The notes beneath the pieces are model-generated. The model saw only the letters and a program-made list of their open reading frames with translations. It did not search any database and was not told the origin of the DNA. The translations under genes were made by a program, and so were the position numbers. Below, piece by piece: positions 41,634 to 49,696 of a DNA stretch of 64,000 bases. The stretch covers positions 59,722-123,721 of the forward strand of contig NZ_CANLZU010000013.1 in assembly GCF_947495715.1 (NCBI RefSeq), in the 5' to 3' direction. The stretch is from an uncultured Oceanisphaera sp. (GTDB lineage Bacteria > Pseudomonadota > Gammaproteobacteria > Enterobacterales > Aeromonadaceae). The first letter of the stretch is position 1. Every line of letters begins with the position of its first letter.

Positions 41634-42848
41634 ATGGCACCGGACATCCCTACCCTCAGACGCGACTTCCCCACCCTGGCCCAAATCGTCAACGGCCATC
41701 CGCTGGTGTATCTGGACAACGCCGCTACCACCCAGAAGCCGCAGCCGGTGCTGGACGCCCTCAATCACTATTACCGGGACACCAACGCCAATGTGCACCG
41801 CGCCTCTCACGCCCTGAGCGGCCAGGCCACCCGCGCCTTCGAGGCGGCCCGTGGCAAGGTGGCCCGCTTTATCAATGCCCCGGCGCCCGAGCAGGTGATC
41901 TGGACCCGCGGCACCACCGAAGCCATCAATCTGGTGGCCCACAGCTTTGGCATGCACCATTTGCAAGCGGGTGACGAGATACTGCTCTCTACCCTCGAGC
42001 ATCACGCCAATATCGTGCCCTGGCAGCAGGTGGCGGCGGCCACCGGTGCCGTCATCAAGGTGATACCGCTTACCGCGGGCGCCGAGCTGGATCTGGAGGC
42101 CGCCGCCCGGCTGATATCGCCCCGCACCCGGCTACTGGCCGTGGGCCAGGTGTCCAATGCGCTGGGGGTGATCAACCCGGTCAGAGAGCTGATTGCCATG
42201 GCCAAGTCCGTGGGCGCGGTCACGCTGATAGATGGCGCTCAGGCGGTGGGGCATCTGCCGGTGGATGTGCAGAGCCTGGACTGTGATTTTTATGTATTCT
42301 CCGGCCACAAGATGTTCGCCCCCACCGGCATCGGCGTGCTCTACGGCAAGCGGGAGTGGCTGGAGAAAATGCCGCCCTGGCAGACCGGCGGCGAGATGAT
42401 CAAGAGCGTCAGCTTCGAGCGCACCACTTTCGGTGAGCTGCCGTTCAAATTCGAGGCCGGCACCCCCAACATTGCCGGTGCCATCGCCCTGGGCGCGGCG
42501 GTGGATTATCTGTCCGGCCTCGACCGGGCTGGCCTGGCTCGGCATGAACACAAGCTGTTGCAGCAACTGATGATCGGCCTGAACGCCATGCCGGACGTAC
42601 ACATCATCGGCCGGCCCCAGGCGGGATCCGTGTCGTTCACCATCGACGAGGTACACCCTCAGGATCTGGCCACCCTGCTGGACATGCAGGGCATCGCCGT
42701 GCGTACCGGCCATCACTGCGCCATGCCGCTGATGCAGGCACTGGGGCTGGATCAGGGCACCATTCGTGCCTCGGTGGCGTTCTACAACACAGAACAAGAT
42801 ATAGCGGCCCTGCTGGCCGGCATTCACAAAGCCCGGGAGTTTTTCTGA
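41634..42848 (+). CDS. csdA: Cysteine desulfurase, SufS/CsdA class
   Basis: A 404-residue PLP enzyme that releases sulfur from cysteine for clusters and thiolation. Features are HANIVPWQ, DGAQAVGHLPVDVQ, the PLP Lys in FSGHKMFAPTG and the persulfide Cys in AVRTGHHCAMPLM. The sequence is of the SufS group, but the partner gene directly downstream and the nearby tcdA point to a Csd role. ATG at 41634 chosen; the preceding site is weak and an upstream in-frame ATG exists. Confidence 0.9.
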   Translation: MAPDIPTLRRDFPTLAQIVNGHPLVYLDNAATTQKPQPVLDALNHYYRDTNANVHRASHALSGQATRAFEAARGKVARFINAPAPEQVIWTRGTTEAINLVAHSFGMHHLQAGDEILLSTLEHHANIVPWQQVAAATGAVIKVIPLTAGAELDLEAAARLISPRTRLLAVGQVSNALGVINPVRELIAMAKSVGAVTLIDGAQAVGHLPVDVQSLDCDFYVFSGHKMFAPTGIGVLYGKREWLEKMPPWQTGGEMIKSVSFERTTFGELPFKFEAGTPNIAGAIALGAAVDYLSGLDRAGLARHEHKLLQQLMIGLNAMPDVHIIGRPQAGSVSFTIDEVHPQDLATLLDMQGIAVRTGHHCAMPLMQALGLDQGTIRASVAFYNTEQDIAALLAGIHKAREFF

Positions 42849-43267
42849 TGCATCCGTTTGGCACCACGCTTACCGATACCGATATTCGCACCCTGTTTGA
42901 GGCCGCCCACGGCTGGGAAGCCCGCTACAAGGAGCTGATCAAACTGGCGAAGCAGCTACCGTCGCTGGCGGCCGAACACCGCATCGAGGCCAACGCCATT
43001 CACGGCTGCGAAAGCCAGGCCTGGCTGGTAAGCGAGCAGGATGAAGAGGGTGTCTGGCAGTTTCACTGCGACGCGGACGCCCGCATCGTCAAGGGGCTGA
43101 TGGCCGTGGTACTGGCGGCACTCAGCAACAAGACCTCCGAGCAGATCCAGACCTTCGATATGGACGCCTATTTTGCCGAACTGCAGTTGTTGTCACACCT
43201 GAGCCCGTCCCGGGGTAACGGCTTAAGGGCGGTGGTCACAGCCATCAAAACCAGGGCAGAAAGCTGA
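42848..43267 (+). CDS. csdE: CsdE/SufE-family sulfur acceptor
   Basis: A 139-residue SufE-fold protein. The acceptor Cys lies in NAIHGCESQAWL, with downstream VKGLMAVVLAALSNKTSEQI typical of the family. Its ATG overlaps the csdA stop by one base. In E. coli CsdA-CsdE feed sulfur to clusters and to the TcdA pathway, whose gene lies convergently 360 bases away. Confidence 0.92.
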   Translation: MHPFGTTLTDTDIRTLFEAAHGWEARYKELIKLAKQLPSLAAEHRIEANAIHGCESQAWLVSEQDEEGVWQFHCDADARIVKGLMAVVLAALSNKTSEQIQTFDMDAYFAELQLLSHLSPSRGNGLRAVVTAIKTRAES

Positions 43268-43281
43268 ATCGATCGCAATGC

Positions 43282-43396
43282 GAAGCTGCAGCGAGGTTGC
43301 GCTCCGCCGACACGCTTCAAGCCCATCCATGGGGCGCTCGGCACATGCCGTCCATGGCATGTGACGGTCGGCTCCGGCAATCCCCGCTGCAGCTTC
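43282..43396. repeat. CCATCCATGG palindromic element A1
   Basis: Perfect 12-bp end arms GAAGCTGCAGCG/CGCTGCAGCTTC enclose a core CTCCGCCGACACGC..CCCATCCATGG..GCTCGGC-(ACATGCC)-GTCCATGGCATGTGACGGTCGG, in total 115 bp. Related copies occur at 43.5, 47.2 and 47.4 kb with different end arms. Confidence 0.75.
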
Positions 43397-43468
43397 ATGA
43401 AGCTCCGGCGCTACCTGTTGGATACTGACCGTCAACTCCGGGCCCAACCAAGGAGGGGAAAGGGTGTG

Positions 43469-43546
43469 TCTGCTTCGCCGGCCCTCTGCGCCATGGATGG
43501 CGCAGCGGAGCTCCCATGGATGGGTCCACGGCGTGCCGGAGAAGCA
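43469..43546. repeat. CCATCCATGG palindromic element A2 (inverted copy)
   Basis: Read on the minus strand it matches element A1 (CCGGCACGCC..CCCATCCATGG..GCTCCGC..GCGCCATCCATGGCGC). End arms are CTGCTTCgCCGG/CCGGaGAAGCAG with one mismatch. Confidence 0.7.
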
Positions 43547-43626
43547 GTGCGCTTTGGCCGACGAAAGTGCACGATACGGCAAGCGACAAGAACTTGTGAC
43601 TAAGAGACAGGCTTAAAGCTGACAGC

Positions 43627-44424
43627 TTACGGCTTGCAGCTGCTTTCCCCTGTTTGCGAAGCAAGCTTTGAAAGCACCCGGCTGACCATGAAGAAGCCGA
43701 AGGTGGCGGTGATGTGGGTGATGGCACCGAAGCCGGAGGCGCAGTCCATCTTCATGGTGCCATCCGATTCCTTTTTGGTGCTGCAAATGCCACCGGCGCC
43801 GTCCGGGTAGCGCGGCTGCTCGGTAGAGAAGACGCAATCCACGCCAAACTTGCGCTTGGGATTCTTGCTGAAATTGTGGAATCGACGCAAATCGCCGCGC
43901 ACCTTACCGGCCAACGGATCCTGGATCGTTTTACTGAGATCGCGGATCATGATCTGGGTTGGATCCGTTTGTCCGCCGGCGCCACCTGCGGTGATCACCG
44001 GGATCTTGTTGCGCTTGCAGTAGGCGATCAGCGCCACCTTGGATTTGACCGAGTCGATGGCATCCACCACATAGTCGAAATCACCCAACAGATGCTCAGC
44101 CAGGTTGTCCGGGCTGATGAAATCGTCCACCACAGTCACCTTGCAATCGGGGTTGATCAAGGAGATCCGCTCGGCCATGGCCTGGGTCTTTTCCTGACCA
44201 ATCTGGTTGTTCAGCGCGTGGATCTGACGGTTGGTGTTGGTGATGCAGATATCGTCCATGTCGATCAGGGTGATGGCGCCGATCCCGGAGCGGGCCAGGG
44301 CTTCCGCCGCCCAGGATCCGACGCCACCGATACCGATCACACACACATGGGCCGCCGCAAACCGGGCCAGAGCATCGGCCCCGTACAGCCGGGCAATACC
44401 ACCAAAACGCTCGTCAAAACTCAT
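43627..44424 (-). CDS. tcdA: TcdA, tRNA threonylcarbamoyladenosine dehydratase
   Basis: A 265-residue E1/ThiF-like ATPase (formerly CsdL/YgdL) that cyclises t6A37 of tRNA to ct6A. The nucleotide site is IGIGGVGSWAAEALARSG, the second strand is LIDMDDICITNTNRQIHA, and the family motifs DAIDSVKSK and TAGGAGGQTDPTQI are present. Start supported by an AGGGGAG site. It converges on csdA-csdE, its known sulfur-relay partners in E. coli. Confidence 0.93.
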   Translation of the reverse strand: MSFDERFGGIARLYGADALARFAAAHVCVIGIGGVGSWAAEALARSGIGAITLIDMDDICITNTNRQIHALNNQIGQEKTQAMAERISLINPDCKVTVVDDFISPDNLAEHLLGDFDYVVDAIDSVKSKVALIAYCKRNKIPVITAGGAGGQTDPTQIMIRDLSKTIQDPLAGKVRGDLRRFHNFSKNPKRKFGVDCVFSTEQPRYPDGAGGICSTKKESDGTMKMDCASGFGAITHITATFGFFMVSRVLSKLASQTGESSCKP

Positions 44425-44465
44425 CTGTCACTCCCCTTGATTGGACGGGCATTATATCAGACTGG

Positions 44466-44535
44466 CGGGGAACAGGGATTGGGGACTCGGGACTGGAACA
44501 AACTCAATCCCCAGTCCCTAATCCCGAGTCCCGGC
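44466..44535. repeat. GGGATTGGGGACT imperfect palindrome
   Basis: GGGAACAGGGATTGGGGACTCGGGACTGG-type left arm and the complementary CCCCAGTCCCTAATCCCGAGTCCC right arm lie between ilvC and tcdA. A single-arm relative (GGGGATTGGGGATTAGG) occurs at 41553-41569 upstream of csdA. Confidence 0.65.
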
Positions 44536-44537
44536 TA

Positions 44538-44562
44538 TAAAAAAGGGAGGCTTTCGCCTCCC
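44538..44562 (-). terminator. Terminator of ilvC
   Basis: On the minus strand a GGGAGGC/GCCTCCC stem with a GAAA loop is followed by six T residues, 31 bases past the ilvC stop. Confidence 0.9.
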
Positions 44563-44592
44563 TGTCTTTGTAGCTCTGTTTATTTTTATCTA

Positions 44593-46080
44593 TCAACCGC
44601 CAACGGCGATGTTTTTCATATCGGTCATGTAAGAACGCAGGGTCTTGCCGATGGTCTCAACCGGGTGGTTGCGAATGGCTTCGTTCACGTCAATCAGGCG
44701 ACGGTTGTCAACGGAGTTGGACTCGACCTTGATGGTCTTGCCAATAACATCGGTACCTACTTTCGGCATGAAGTGCTCACGCAGCAGCGGCACGGCAGCG
44801 TGTGCGAACAGGTAGTTACCGTACTCGGCGGTATCGGAGATAACCACGTTCATTTCGTACAGGCGCTTACGGGCAACGGTGTTGGCGATCAGCGGCAGCT
44901 CGTGCAGAGACTCGTAGTAAGCAGACTCGTCGATGATGCCGGAGGCGGTCATGGCTTCGAAGGCCAGCTCAACACCGGCTTTTACCATGGCAACCAGCAG
45001 AATGCCGTTGTCGAAGTATTCCTGCTCGTCGATCACTTCATCGGAAGCCGGGTACTGCTCGAAACTGGTTTCGGCAGTCTCTTCACGCCAGGTCAGCAGA
45101 TCCTTGTCGTCCTTGGCCCAGTCGGCCATCATGCCGGCAGAGAAGTCGCCCTGAATGATGTCATCCATGTGCTTGTTGAACAGCGGACGCATCAGGCCTT
45201 TCAGCTCTTCGGCCAGGTCAAACGCCTTGATTTTGGCCGGGTTGGACAGACGATCCATCATGTTGGTGATGCCGCCCTGCTTCAGCGCTTCGGTGATGGT
45301 TTCCCAGCCGAACTGAATCAGTTTGCCCGCGTAACCGGCGTCGATACCGTCGGATACCATCTTCTCGTGAGCAACTATGGCACCAGCCTGCAGCATGCCG
45401 CACAGAATGGTCTGCTCACCCATCAGGTCGGATTTCACTTCGGCTACGAAGGAAGACTCCAGTACGCCGGCACGGTCGCCGCCGGTAGCGGAAGCCCAGG
45501 CCTTGGCGATGGCCAGGCCGTCACCCTTGGGATCGTTCTCGGGATGAACCGCGATCAGCGTCGGTACGCCGAAACCACGCTTGTATTCTTCACGCACTTC
45601 GGTGCCGGGGCACTTGGGCGCAACCATCACTACTGTGATGTCTTCACGGATCTGCATGCCTTCTTCAACGATGTTGAAGCCGTGGGAGTAACCCAGGGCG
45701 GCACCGTCTTTCATCAGCGGCATAACGGCGTTAACGGCAGAGGTGTGCTGCTTGTCCGGCGTCAGGTTCATCACCAGATCGGCGGTGGGGATCAGCTCTT
45801 CATAGCTGCCCACCTTGAAGCCGTTCTCGGTGGCCTGCAGGAAGGACTTGCGCTTTTCGGCAATGGCTTCTGCACGCAGGGCGTAGGCTACGTCCAGACC
45901 GGAGTCACGCATGTTCAGACCCTGGTTCAGGCCCTGGGCGCCACAACCGACGATAACGACCTTCTTTCCTTTCAGGTAGTTACAGCCATCGGCAAATTCG
46001 GCGCGATGCATGAAACGGCACTTGCCGAGCTGTTCGAGCTGCTGACGCAGATTCAGGGTGTTGAAATAGTTAGTAGCCAT
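44593..46080 (-). CDS. ilvC: IlvC, ketol-acid reductoisomerase (class II)
   Basis: A 495-residue enzyme of branched-chain amino-acid synthesis that converts acetolactate to dihydroxyisovalerate with NADPH and Mg. It follows E. coli IlvC (491) from [24 protein letters not shown] through the Rossmann motif [20 protein letters not shown] to the duplicated knotted C-terminal domain that defines class II. ATG at 46080 chosen by homology; a start five codons upstream is unlikely. It diverges from ilvY. Confidence 0.96.
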   Translation of the reverse strand: MATNYFNTLNLRQQLEQLGKCRFMHRAEFADGCNYLKGKKVVIVGCGAQGLNQGLNMRDSGLDVAYALRAEAIAEKRKSFLQATENGFKVGSYEELIPTADLVMNLTPDKQHTSAVNAVMPLMKDGAALGYSHGFNIVEEGMQIREDITVVMVAPKCPGTEVREEYKRGFGVPTLIAVHPENDPKGDGLAIAKAWASATGGDRAGVLESSFVAEVKSDLMGEQTILCGMLQAGAIVAHEKMVSDGIDAGYAGKLIQFGWETITEALKQGGITNMMDRLSNPAKIKAFDLAEELKGLMRPLFNKHMDDIIQGDFSAGMMADWAKDDKDLLTWREETAETSFEQYPASDEVIDEQEYFDNGILLVAMVKAGVELAFEAMTASGIIDESAYYESLHELPLIANTVARKRLYEMNVVISDTAEYGNYLFAHAAVPLLREHFMPKVGTDVIGKTIKVESNSVDNRRLIDVNEAIRNHPVETIGKTLRSYMTDMKNIAVGG

Positions 46081-46167
46081 GACCTTTTGCTCCAATTAAT
46101 CCGTTTAATTTGAATGCTTGCACCGTTTTCTCGGTGACGACCCGGACACTATACCCCAGGCTTTTCA

Positions 46168-46213
46168 TTGCTTAAAATGATATATTCGAAATAGAGTATT
46201 TCATTTTATGCAA
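46168..46213. promoter_or_regulatory. IlvY operator region (inverted repeat)
   Basis: TTGCTTAAAATGA (46168-46180) and TCATTTTATGCAA (46201-46213) form a 12-of-13 inverted repeat around a 20-base spacer, midway between divergent ilvC and ilvY. The placement matches the IlvY operators of E. coli. Confidence 0.75.
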
Positions 46214-46233
46214 CGTAACTTTTGGAATCGTTC

Positions 46234-47118
46234 ATGGACTTTCGCCACCTCGAACTGTTCGTACACTTAAGCCAAAGTCTGCACTTCGGTCACACCGCCG
46301 ATGCCATGGCGGTGAGCCCCTCCACCCTCAGCCGGGCCATTCAACGGCTGGAACAGGAAGCGGGCTGCGAGCTGCTGACCCGAGACAATCGCAGCGTCAC
46401 CCTCACCCCGGCCGGCAGCCGGCTGCAACTATTTGCCCAGGGCTGGCTGGCGGACTGGCAAGCCCTTAAACAGGAACTCAAGCATGGCGACGACAGCCTG
46501 CAAGGGCGATTGCGGGTATTCTGTTCGGTGACCGCCAGCTACTTTCTGCTACCCGGCATTCTGGAGCGCTTTCGCAGCCGTTACCCCCGGCTGGAAATAC
46601 GGCTGGAGACCGGCGATCCGGCGCGAGCCATCGACAAGATTCTGGACGAGGAATCGGATCTGGCCATCGCCGCCCGCCCCGACGCCCTGCCGGCCAAGGT
46701 GCACTTCGTCAATCTGCAAACGGTGCCCATGGTGTTTATCGCACCCACCACACCGGGTCCGGTCAGCGAGCTGCTGGAACAGCGGCCACTGGACTGGCAG
46801 CGGCTGCCGGTGATCGTGTCGGAGCAGGGCGTGGCCCGCAAACGCGCCAACCAGTGGTTCAAGGCCAAGGGCATCAGCCCCAATATCTATGCGGAGGTAG
46901 CCGGCAACGAGGCCATTATTGGCATGGTAGCGCTGGGCTTCGGCATCGGGGTGGTGCCGCGGGTGGTTATCGATCACAGCCCCATGGGCGACAAGGTGCG
47001 GGTGCTATCGCCCAGCCCGGCGCTCAAGTCGATAGAAGTGGGGGTCTGTCTGTTGAAGAAGCGGCTTGACGACCCGCTGATCCGCGCCTTCCAGCAAACC
47101 GCACTGGAGCCGTCGTAG
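46234..47118 (+). CDS. ilvY: IlvY, LysR-type activator of ilvC
   Basis: A 294-residue LysR regulator starting MDFRHLELFVHLSQSLHFGHTADAMAVSPSTLSRAIQRLE, nearly the E. coli IlvY N-terminus, with a co-inducer domain (IlvY binds acetolactate or acetohydroxybutyrate). Divergence from ilvC is the conserved context. ATG at 46234 chosen over a TTG four codons earlier. Confidence 0.94.
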   Translation: MDFRHLELFVHLSQSLHFGHTADAMAVSPSTLSRAIQRLEQEAGCELLTRDNRSVTLTPAGSRLQLFAQGWLADWQALKQELKHGDDSLQGRLRVFCSVTASYFLLPGILERFRSRYPRLEIRLETGDPARAIDKILDEESDLAIAARPDALPAKVHFVNLQTVPMVFIAPTTPGPVSELLEQRPLDWQRLPVIVSEQGVARKRANQWFKAKGISPNIYAEVAGNEAIIGMVALGFGIGVVPRVVIDHSPMGDKVRVLSPSPALKSIEVGVCLLKKRLDDPLIRAFQQTALEPS

Positions 47119-47134
47119 TAGGGTTATACCTATC

Positions 47135-47257
47135 GGATGAAGTCCGCTTACAGGTCGGACAAAGGGCCCGCTCCGCCGACTCGCCGTAAATCCATCCGTG
47201 GAGGCTCAGCCGTGCCATCCGTGGCACGGATGGTCGGCTGAGCAGATCCCTTCATCC
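47135..47257. repeat. CCATCCATGG-family element B1
   Basis: The core CTCCGCCGAC..ATCCATCCGTGGAGGCTCAGCCGTGCCATCC.. parallels A1, with end arms GGATGAAG/CTTCATCC. The CCATCC[A/G]TGG centre has changed to CCATCCGTGG with matching change in its partner. Confidence 0.65.
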
Positions 47258-47313
47258 TCCTTGATGCACCGAAGCCGACTGTTGGCATAGTCTGCAACAA
47301 CACTGTGCTCAAG

Positions 47314-47423
47314 AAGAGGCAACAGGGATTGCCTCCTCCGACCGTCACATGCCATGGATGGCATGTGCGAGCTTACAGGGACGTACTCGTAGCGTGTCGG
47401 AAGAGGCGGCCCTGTTGCCTCTT
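47314..47423. repeat. CCATCCATGG-family element B2
   Basis: Perfect 14-bp end arms AAGAGGCAACAGGG/CCCTGTTGCCTCTT enclose an inverted copy of the core (CCGACCGTCACATGCCATGG...). The core is shared with A1 but the end arms are different, 110 bp in all. Confidence 0.75.
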
Positions 47424-47493
47424 GGCAGCGAAATCAAACATTAACCAAATGTATCAGCCGATCGGCAGTGATCGGTTCTGAATGCTACCAGCA

Positions 47494-48540
47494 TTACTCC
47501 CAGCTTATCTGCGTACTCTGCAGCCGTTCCGGGCAGATGTAATAGAGAAAAGTGCCGCCGCCAACCCGAGTATCGCCGGCAGGATTGAGCTCGATATTCT
47601 GGCCGCTGGCCTGACTGGAAATACCCAGCAGGGTGGCATTGTGCTGCTGCTTGAACCGGCTCAGCAGGCTGCTGTAAGCCAGGTCTCCTGCACTCTGCGG
47701 CACCTGAATGCGATACAGGGTCGGCCCCAGCAGGGTGGAGAAGATCTGCTCCTGGATCAGGCTGGCGCCCGGATCCTGCAGCGAGCGCACCAGGATCTCT
47801 GCCTCCTTCGAGCTGGACACCTCCACGTTGGGACAATGCAGCCGCAGCAGTTCCGCCTTGCTGGCTTCGGTAAACCAGGCACACAGGTGAGCATCCGGGG
47901 CCGCCTTGGCGGACAGCGCCAGCGAGGTGGTCAGGGTCTGATCGTCATCCTCGCCGTCTACCAGTACTCGGCTGGCGCGCGCTAACCCCACCCGCGCCAG
48001 CTCGTCGGGATGAGTGAAGGAATGCAGACGCGCAAATTTGACCGCCGGTTTGTCAGGAAAGGGATGCTCCATCTCCTGCGTGACGCACAGCAGGATTTCC
48101 TGAGCCTGACTGGCGCTGTCGGCCAGCAACAGATCGACGATGCGTTCGGTCTGAGCGCCGTTCCAGCCGAACAGCAGTGTATGACCGGATAAATGTGAAT
48201 AATCCGCCTTGCCTGACATACCTCTCCTTACCCAGGCTACTAACGTCTGGGTCAATTTACCGATAAAACTGCCGAACACCAGCAGGCCGAAGGGGATCTG
48301 GAACAGGGCTACCGCCCAACGGCCCGCCTCGGTGACCGGTGAATAATCACCAAAACCGACGGTACTGATCACCACGGCGTTATAATAGAAAAATACCGAC
48401 GGCTCGGTCAGCTCCTGCTCTCCCGCCAGACTGAGCAGCAACCAGCTGCCACCGGCCTGCAGCAACAGTAATACCAGCAAATTGTGCCAGCTGAGGCGGC
48501 GAGTCAGTCGATAGAGCAAACGCGTAAGCAGATGAAACAT
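47494..48540 (-). CDS. Two-helix potassium channel protein
   Basis: A 348-residue ion channel. TM1 (about 20-38), the pore with selectivity filter TVGFGD (60-65, in VVISTVGFGDYSP), TM2 (about 75-97), and a roughly 240-residue cytoplasmic RCK/TrkA-N-like domain (HTLLFGWNGAQTERIVDLLLAD). ATG at 48540 with a GAGAT site is chosen; the longer open frame upstream is not protein-like. It resembles Kch-type and MthK-type channels in layout, with a divergent RCK domain. Confidence 0.87.
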   Translation of the reverse strand: MFHLLTRLLYRLTRRLSWHNLLVLLLLQAGGSWLLLSLAGEQELTEPSVFFYYNAVVISTVGFGDYSPVTEAGRWAVALFQIPFGLLVFGSFIGKLTQTLVAWVRRGMSGKADYSHLSGHTLLFGWNGAQTERIVDLLLADSASQAQEILLCVTQEMEHPFPDKPAVKFARLHSFTHPDELARVGLARASRVLVDGEDDDQTLTTSLALSAKAAPDAHLCAWFTEASKAELLRLHCPNVEVSSSKEAEILVRSLQDPGASLIQEQIFSTLLGPTLYRIQVPQSAGDLAYSSLLSRFKQQHNATLLGISSQASGQNIELNPAGDTRVGGGTFLYYICPERLQSTQISWE

Positions 48541-48659
48541 GTTTATCTCATTTGAAGCTTGGTCACCTAAAACTACGGGTTTCGTGCCAAAATGGAAAGT
48601 CTGACCTGACCGCCGTCGGCAATTAGGGGTAAAATGGCCCCATAGCCAAGGAGACAAGC

Positions 48660-48926
48660 ATGCTAGATCCGAAGAAACTGGAAGAGATTGCCCAACAGAT
48701 CCAGAACAACCTGCCAAGCGGGCTGAAGAACATGGGCGAAGAAGCGGAAAAGCGCATTCGTACCGTATTGCAGGCCCAACTGGGTAAACTGGATATGGTG
48801 ACGCGAGAAGAATTCGATGTGCAGACCAAGGTACTGCTGCGCACCCGGGAAAAACTGAACGAGATGGAAACCAAGCTGGCGCTGCTGGAGCGCCACCTGG
48901 CCGACGGCCAGGATGAACGAGGCTGA
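48660..48926 (+). CDS. ubiK: UbiK, ubiquinone biosynthesis accessory factor
   Basis: An 88-residue protein (YqiC/BMFP family). An amphipathic N-terminus (MLDPKKLEEIAQQIQNNLP) is followed by a coiled coil (VQTKVLLRTREKLNEMETKLALLERHL). In E. coli UbiK partners UbiJ, encoded here at 61.6 kb, to assist ubiquinone synthesis in aerobic growth. AAGGAG lies before the ATG. Confidence 0.92.
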   Translation: MLDPKKLEEIAQQIQNNLPSGLKNMGEEAEKRIRTVLQAQLGKLDMVTREEFDVQTKVLLRTREKLNEMETKLALLERHLADGQDERG

Positions 48927-48956
48927 ATTCGGCGCGCAACCCGCCCGGCCAAAGAA

Positions 48957-48988
48957 CAGGAACAGGGAGTCATGACTCCCTGTTCCTG
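48957..48988. terminator. 32-bp perfect palindrome between ubiK and fre
   Basis: The 14-base arms starting CAGGAACAGGGAGT with central CATG form an exact palindrome between convergent genes. There is no T tract, so a bidirectional terminator role is plausible but not certain. Confidence 0.55.
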
Positions 48989-48995
48989 AGTGTAT

Positions 48996-49694
48996 TTAAA
49001 TAAACTCGTACGCGTCACCAAACAGATGATCCGCTTCTACGCCTTTTTCCTTGAAGGCTTCCCGCGCCACACCGGCCATCTCGAAACGACCCGCGACGTA
49101 GATGTCGTAACCCGCCAGGCTGGGGAAATCGTCCATGATCACTTCATGTACCATGCCGGTACGACCTTGCCAATGCTCATCGCCATTCTGCACCACTGGC
49201 ACATAGGTCAATTGCTGGTGCTCGGTAGCCAGGGCGGCCATTTCCCGATCCGCATACAGCTGCTGTTCGAAGCGCACACCCCAGTACAGGAACACCGGGC
49301 GGTGCAGGCCATCCGCCAGCATCTGCTGCAGAATGGAACGGGTGTAGGCAAAGCCGGTACCACCGGCCATCAGAATCACCGGATGACGAGATTCGTCCCG
49401 CAGATAGGCCTTGCCGGCCGGCAGCTGTACTTCAATCTGTCCTTGATCCTGCATGCGCTTGAGCACCTGCATGGCATAGGTATTATCCGGGCCGGCACCG
49501 ATATGCAATTCCAGCACACCCTCTTCATTCACGGTATTGGCGATGGAGAAGGGGCGCTTGTCATCGTCCGCCATGACCACCAGCAGATACTGGCCGGGAA
49601 GAAAATCCACCGGCAGTTCCGGCTTCAACCGCACATACCACAGGGTTTCGGCCATTTCTTCGAGGGCTTCAACACTACATGTTACTTTCTGCAT
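48996..49694 (-). CDS. fre: Fre, NAD(P)H-flavin reductase
   Basis: A 232-residue ferredoxin-reductase-family enzyme that makes reduced flavins in the cytoplasm. It has the flavin motif DKRPFSIAN, the pyridine-nucleotide motif MAGGTGFAYTRSIL and the C-terminal IYVAGRFEMA..LFGDAYEFI. It matches E. coli Fre (233) in length. It lies 2 bases after ubiD, the standard ubiD-fre pair. Confidence 0.95.
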   Translation of the reverse strand: MQKVTCSVEALEEMAETLWYVRLKPELPVDFLPGQYLLVVMADDDKRPFSIANTVNEEGVLELHIGAGPDNTYAMQVLKRMQDQGQIEVQLPAGKAYLRDESRHPVILMAGGTGFAYTRSILQQMLADGLHRPVFLYWGVRFEQQLYADREMAALATEHQQLTYVPVVQNGDEHWQGRTGMVHEVIMDDFPSLAGYDIYVAGRFEMAGVAREAFKEKGVEADHLFGDAYEFI

Positions 49695-49696
49695 GA

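Larger units (their letters stand above)
43268..43626. other. Intergenic region made of two inverted CCATCCATGG elements
   Basis: No gene is seen. Nearly all of it is accounted for by two palindromic repeat copies, detailed separately, in opposite orientation between convergent csdE and tcdA. Confidence 0.7.
47119..47493. other. Intergenic region made of CCATCCATGG elements
   Basis: No gene is seen between convergent ilvY and the K+ channel gene. Two related palindromic elements fill most of it, in opposite orientation, as at 43.3 kb. Confidence 0.7.

Noticed and set aside
43714..46113. A 799-codon plus-strand frame opposite tcdA and ilvC
   Set aside because: It crosses two strong genes and their terminator in antisense; composition is not protein-like.
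47314..47423. Integron attC site
   Set aside because: The palindrome has no GTTRRRY/RYYYAAC core sites in the right places, and no integrase or cassette is present.
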